From Candidatus Acidiferrum typicum (GTDB lineage: Bacteria > Acidobacteriota > Terriglobia > Acidiferrales > UBA7541): DNA of 6,038 nucleotides. A program made the translations under genes and the position numbers. Below the pieces are notes generated by a model. That model was not told the DNA's origin. It ran no database searches and was given only the letters and a program-made list of their open reading frames with translations. The stretch lies in contig JAOAPW010000309.1 of NCBI GenBank assembly GCA_025463105.1, positions 1 to 6,038 of the forward strand, read 5' to 3'. Each line of letters opens with the position of its first letter. The first letter of the stretch is position 1. This document shows positions 5,290 through 6,038 of the stretch, piece by piece.

Positions 5290-5715
5290 TCACCGTAACG
5301 ATCGTGCACGCAGGCCCCAAAGGATGAGCACCGAGGAGAGGACAATCACCACGCCGACGCTCATAAAGCCGGCCGTGACCAGAGTCTCCTGCCAGGGCTG
5401 CCCGCTATGTCCCGCCGCCGAGATCGGAGAAAGGGCCGCAGTACCGAAAACCGCAGCGAGCGTGGTCATAAACCAGTTCGCGTAGGTTCCGTAAAGCAGA
5501 GTCCAGTATGCGATGGCCTTTGCACGTGAGGGAAGCTGAACCTCGTTCCAGATGGCGCCCAGCGCAACTAGAAAAGTGCCGTTCATCACTCCTTCCAGAT
5601 GCGCGGCGAGTCCCATACGTACGTTGGTGAAACGTGGCTCGACAAAGCCCGTGACCAGCCCGACTAGGAACAGAAACATGCCATGCCACATCAGACGCCG
5701 GTTGGTGCTTTCCAT
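5290..5715 (-). CDS. Hydroxylaminobenzene mutase-like four-helix membrane protein, 141 residues
   Basis: I recognise the overall pattern, RRLMWHGMFLFLVGLVTGF followed by MGLAAHLEGVMNGTFL and YGTYANWF, as that of the hydroxylaminobenzene mutase (HabA/HabB) family from nitrobenzene-degrading pseudomonads. Those enzymes rearrange hydroxylaminobenzene to 2-aminophenol. Many genomes carry related proteins of unproven activity, so the reaction here is inference. Four hydrophobic segments are visible at about residues 9-26, 38-57, 68-91 and 113-134. H11, H39 and E41 lie in the most conserved parts. The length agrees with the family. The start is ATG 5715, which places the motif RRLMWHG at residues 6-12; a TTG at 5754 would add 13 polar residues and has no ribosome-binding site. 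AAGAGAA in front of the ATG is only a weak site. The gene has its own extended -10 promoter candidate. Confidence 0.78.
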   Translation of the reverse strand: MESTNRRLMWHGMFLFLVGLVTGFVEPRFTNVRMGLAAHLEGVMNGTFLVALGAIWNEVQLPSRAKAIAYWTLLYGTYANWFMTTLAAVFGTAALSPISAAGHSGQPWQETLVTAGFMSVGVVIVLSSVLILWGLRARSLR

Positions 5716-5774
5716 GTCGATTCTCTTTTCACAAACGGAAGGTGGCGCGGACAAGAGGAGGCTGCGCGTCGTGG

Positions 5775-5802
5775 TTTATAACACAAATCAATCGGCCCGC
5801 AA
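5775..5802 (-). promoter_or_regulatory. Extended -10 promoter candidate for the mutase-like gene
   Basis: On the minus strand TATAAA (5780-5775, five of six) is preceded by TGT, an extended -10 TGn motif. TTGCGG (5802-5797, three of six) stands 16 bases upstream. Transcription would start near 5768, leaving a leader of about 53 bases. The -35 begins two bases after the hairpin that probably ends the PilZ transcript. Confidence 0.45.
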
Positions 5803-5804
5803 AT

Positions 5805-5834
5805 GCAACTCCCCGAAGCGAGAACGGGAGTTGC
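5805..5834 (-). terminator. Nine-bp hairpin after the PilZ gene, probable terminator
   Basis: GCAACTCCC and GGGAGTTGC pair perfectly over nine bases around a 12-base loop. The hairpin lies 46 bases downstream of the PilZ stop on the minus strand. Only ATTT follows the stem, so the T-run is short and the terminator may be weak or factor-assisted. It sits directly before the promoter candidate of the mutase-like gene, which supports a boundary between two transcripts. Confidence 0.5.
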
Positions 5835-5880
5835 CTGCGATCTGGTAGACGAATCGGCGGATTCCAGATGAAGCGCGGTA

Positions 5881-6038
5881 TTAAGCCTTCACCAGGTGAC
5901 TGGGAGCCGAGACCAAGCTGGCGGTATGTATTCTTAAACGTCTCTTCGACACCGGAGGAACATTGGTGAATTGAATTCCCATGCCCTCCTGATCCACGGA
6001 ATGCCGGACAACTCCCTCCAGCGGAACGTCCTGGTCGC
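5881..6038 (-). CDS. PilZ domain protein, C-terminal part (start outside the window)
   Basis: The minus-strand frame enters from the right edge and stops with TAA at 5883-5881, giving 51 complete C-terminal residues. The segment PLEGVVRHSVDQEGMGIQF is typical of the second half of a PilZ fold: a strand ending in G-x-V, a variable turn, then GMGIxF, followed by a basic tail (SKRRLRIHTASL). PilZ domains often bind cyclic di-GMP through an N-terminal RxxxR and a D/NxSxxG motif. Both would lie upstream of the window, so binding ability cannot be judged. A domain fused N-terminally is also possible. A hairpin follows the gene, so it is probably not co-transcribed with the mutase-like gene. Confidence 0.72.
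   Translation of the reverse strand, partial: DQDVPLEGVVRHSVDQEGMGIQFTNVPPVSKRRLRIHTASLVSAPSHLVKA

Noticed and set aside
5900..6038. On the plus strand, two frames joined across a TGAAT-TGAAT tandem repeat (5967-5976) would read TGGTLVN then SHALLIHGMPDN, looking like a gene broken by a 5-base duplication.
   Set aside because: The minus strand of the same bases encodes an uninterrupted PilZ C-terminus with the GMGIQF motif and a proper stop. The plus-strand reading is a shadow without a start or ribosome-binding site.

Overview
The window is an ordinary-looking stretch of a free-living bacterial chromosome. It is moderately GC-rich, coding on both strands, with no mobile element, CRISPR array, rRNA or tRNA that I can see. 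The mix of genes points to a soil Acidobacteriota-like bacterium: a lipoprotein with a threonine- and valine-rich bacterial Ig-like repeat fused to an arylsulfotransferase-type propeller, a PilZ protein, a DUF922-like HExxH protein and an M20 carboxypeptidase. This assignment is inference from gene content and not from a marker gene.

Layout from left to right. At 1-138 (+) is the end of an unrecognised gene or a 45-residue protein. At 196-405 (+) is a 69-residue two-helix membrane protein. It is preceded by a five-codon reading frame (179-196) whose stop overlaps its start as TGATG. A weak hairpin with a T-run lies at 439-471. At 505-1644 (-) is a complete M20 metallopeptidase of the carboxypeptidase G2 / glutamate carboxypeptidase type, with its own promoter-like element. 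At 1917-2195 (-) is a 92-residue protein with a textbook classical C2H2 zinc finger, an excellent Shine-Dalgarno sequence, and a promoter candidate whose spacer contains a near-perfect 14-bp palindrome. Transcribed divergently from it, 2508-3194 (+) encodes a membrane-anchored HExxH protein resembling DUF922.

Convergent with that gene, 3250-5022 (-) encodes a 590-residue lipoprotein (Ig-like, FN3-like, then an ASST-like six-bladed propeller with the family's catalytic His/Arg set). A non-coding stretch with a 7-bp hairpin and a cluster of short repeats follows. At 5290-5715 (-) is a four-helix membrane protein that I recognise as hydroxylaminobenzene mutase-like. At 5881-6038 (-) is the C-terminal part of a PilZ domain protein that runs off the window. 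A 9-bp hairpin and an extended -10 promoter separate the last two genes, so they are probably independent units.

The genes do not form an obvious pathway; most appear to be single-gene transcription units. The most interesting items are the eukaryote-type C2H2 finger gene with its palindromic promoter, the leader-peptide arrangement before the small membrane protein, and the unexplained repeat cluster at 5207-5251. I see no convincing multi-gene novel system.
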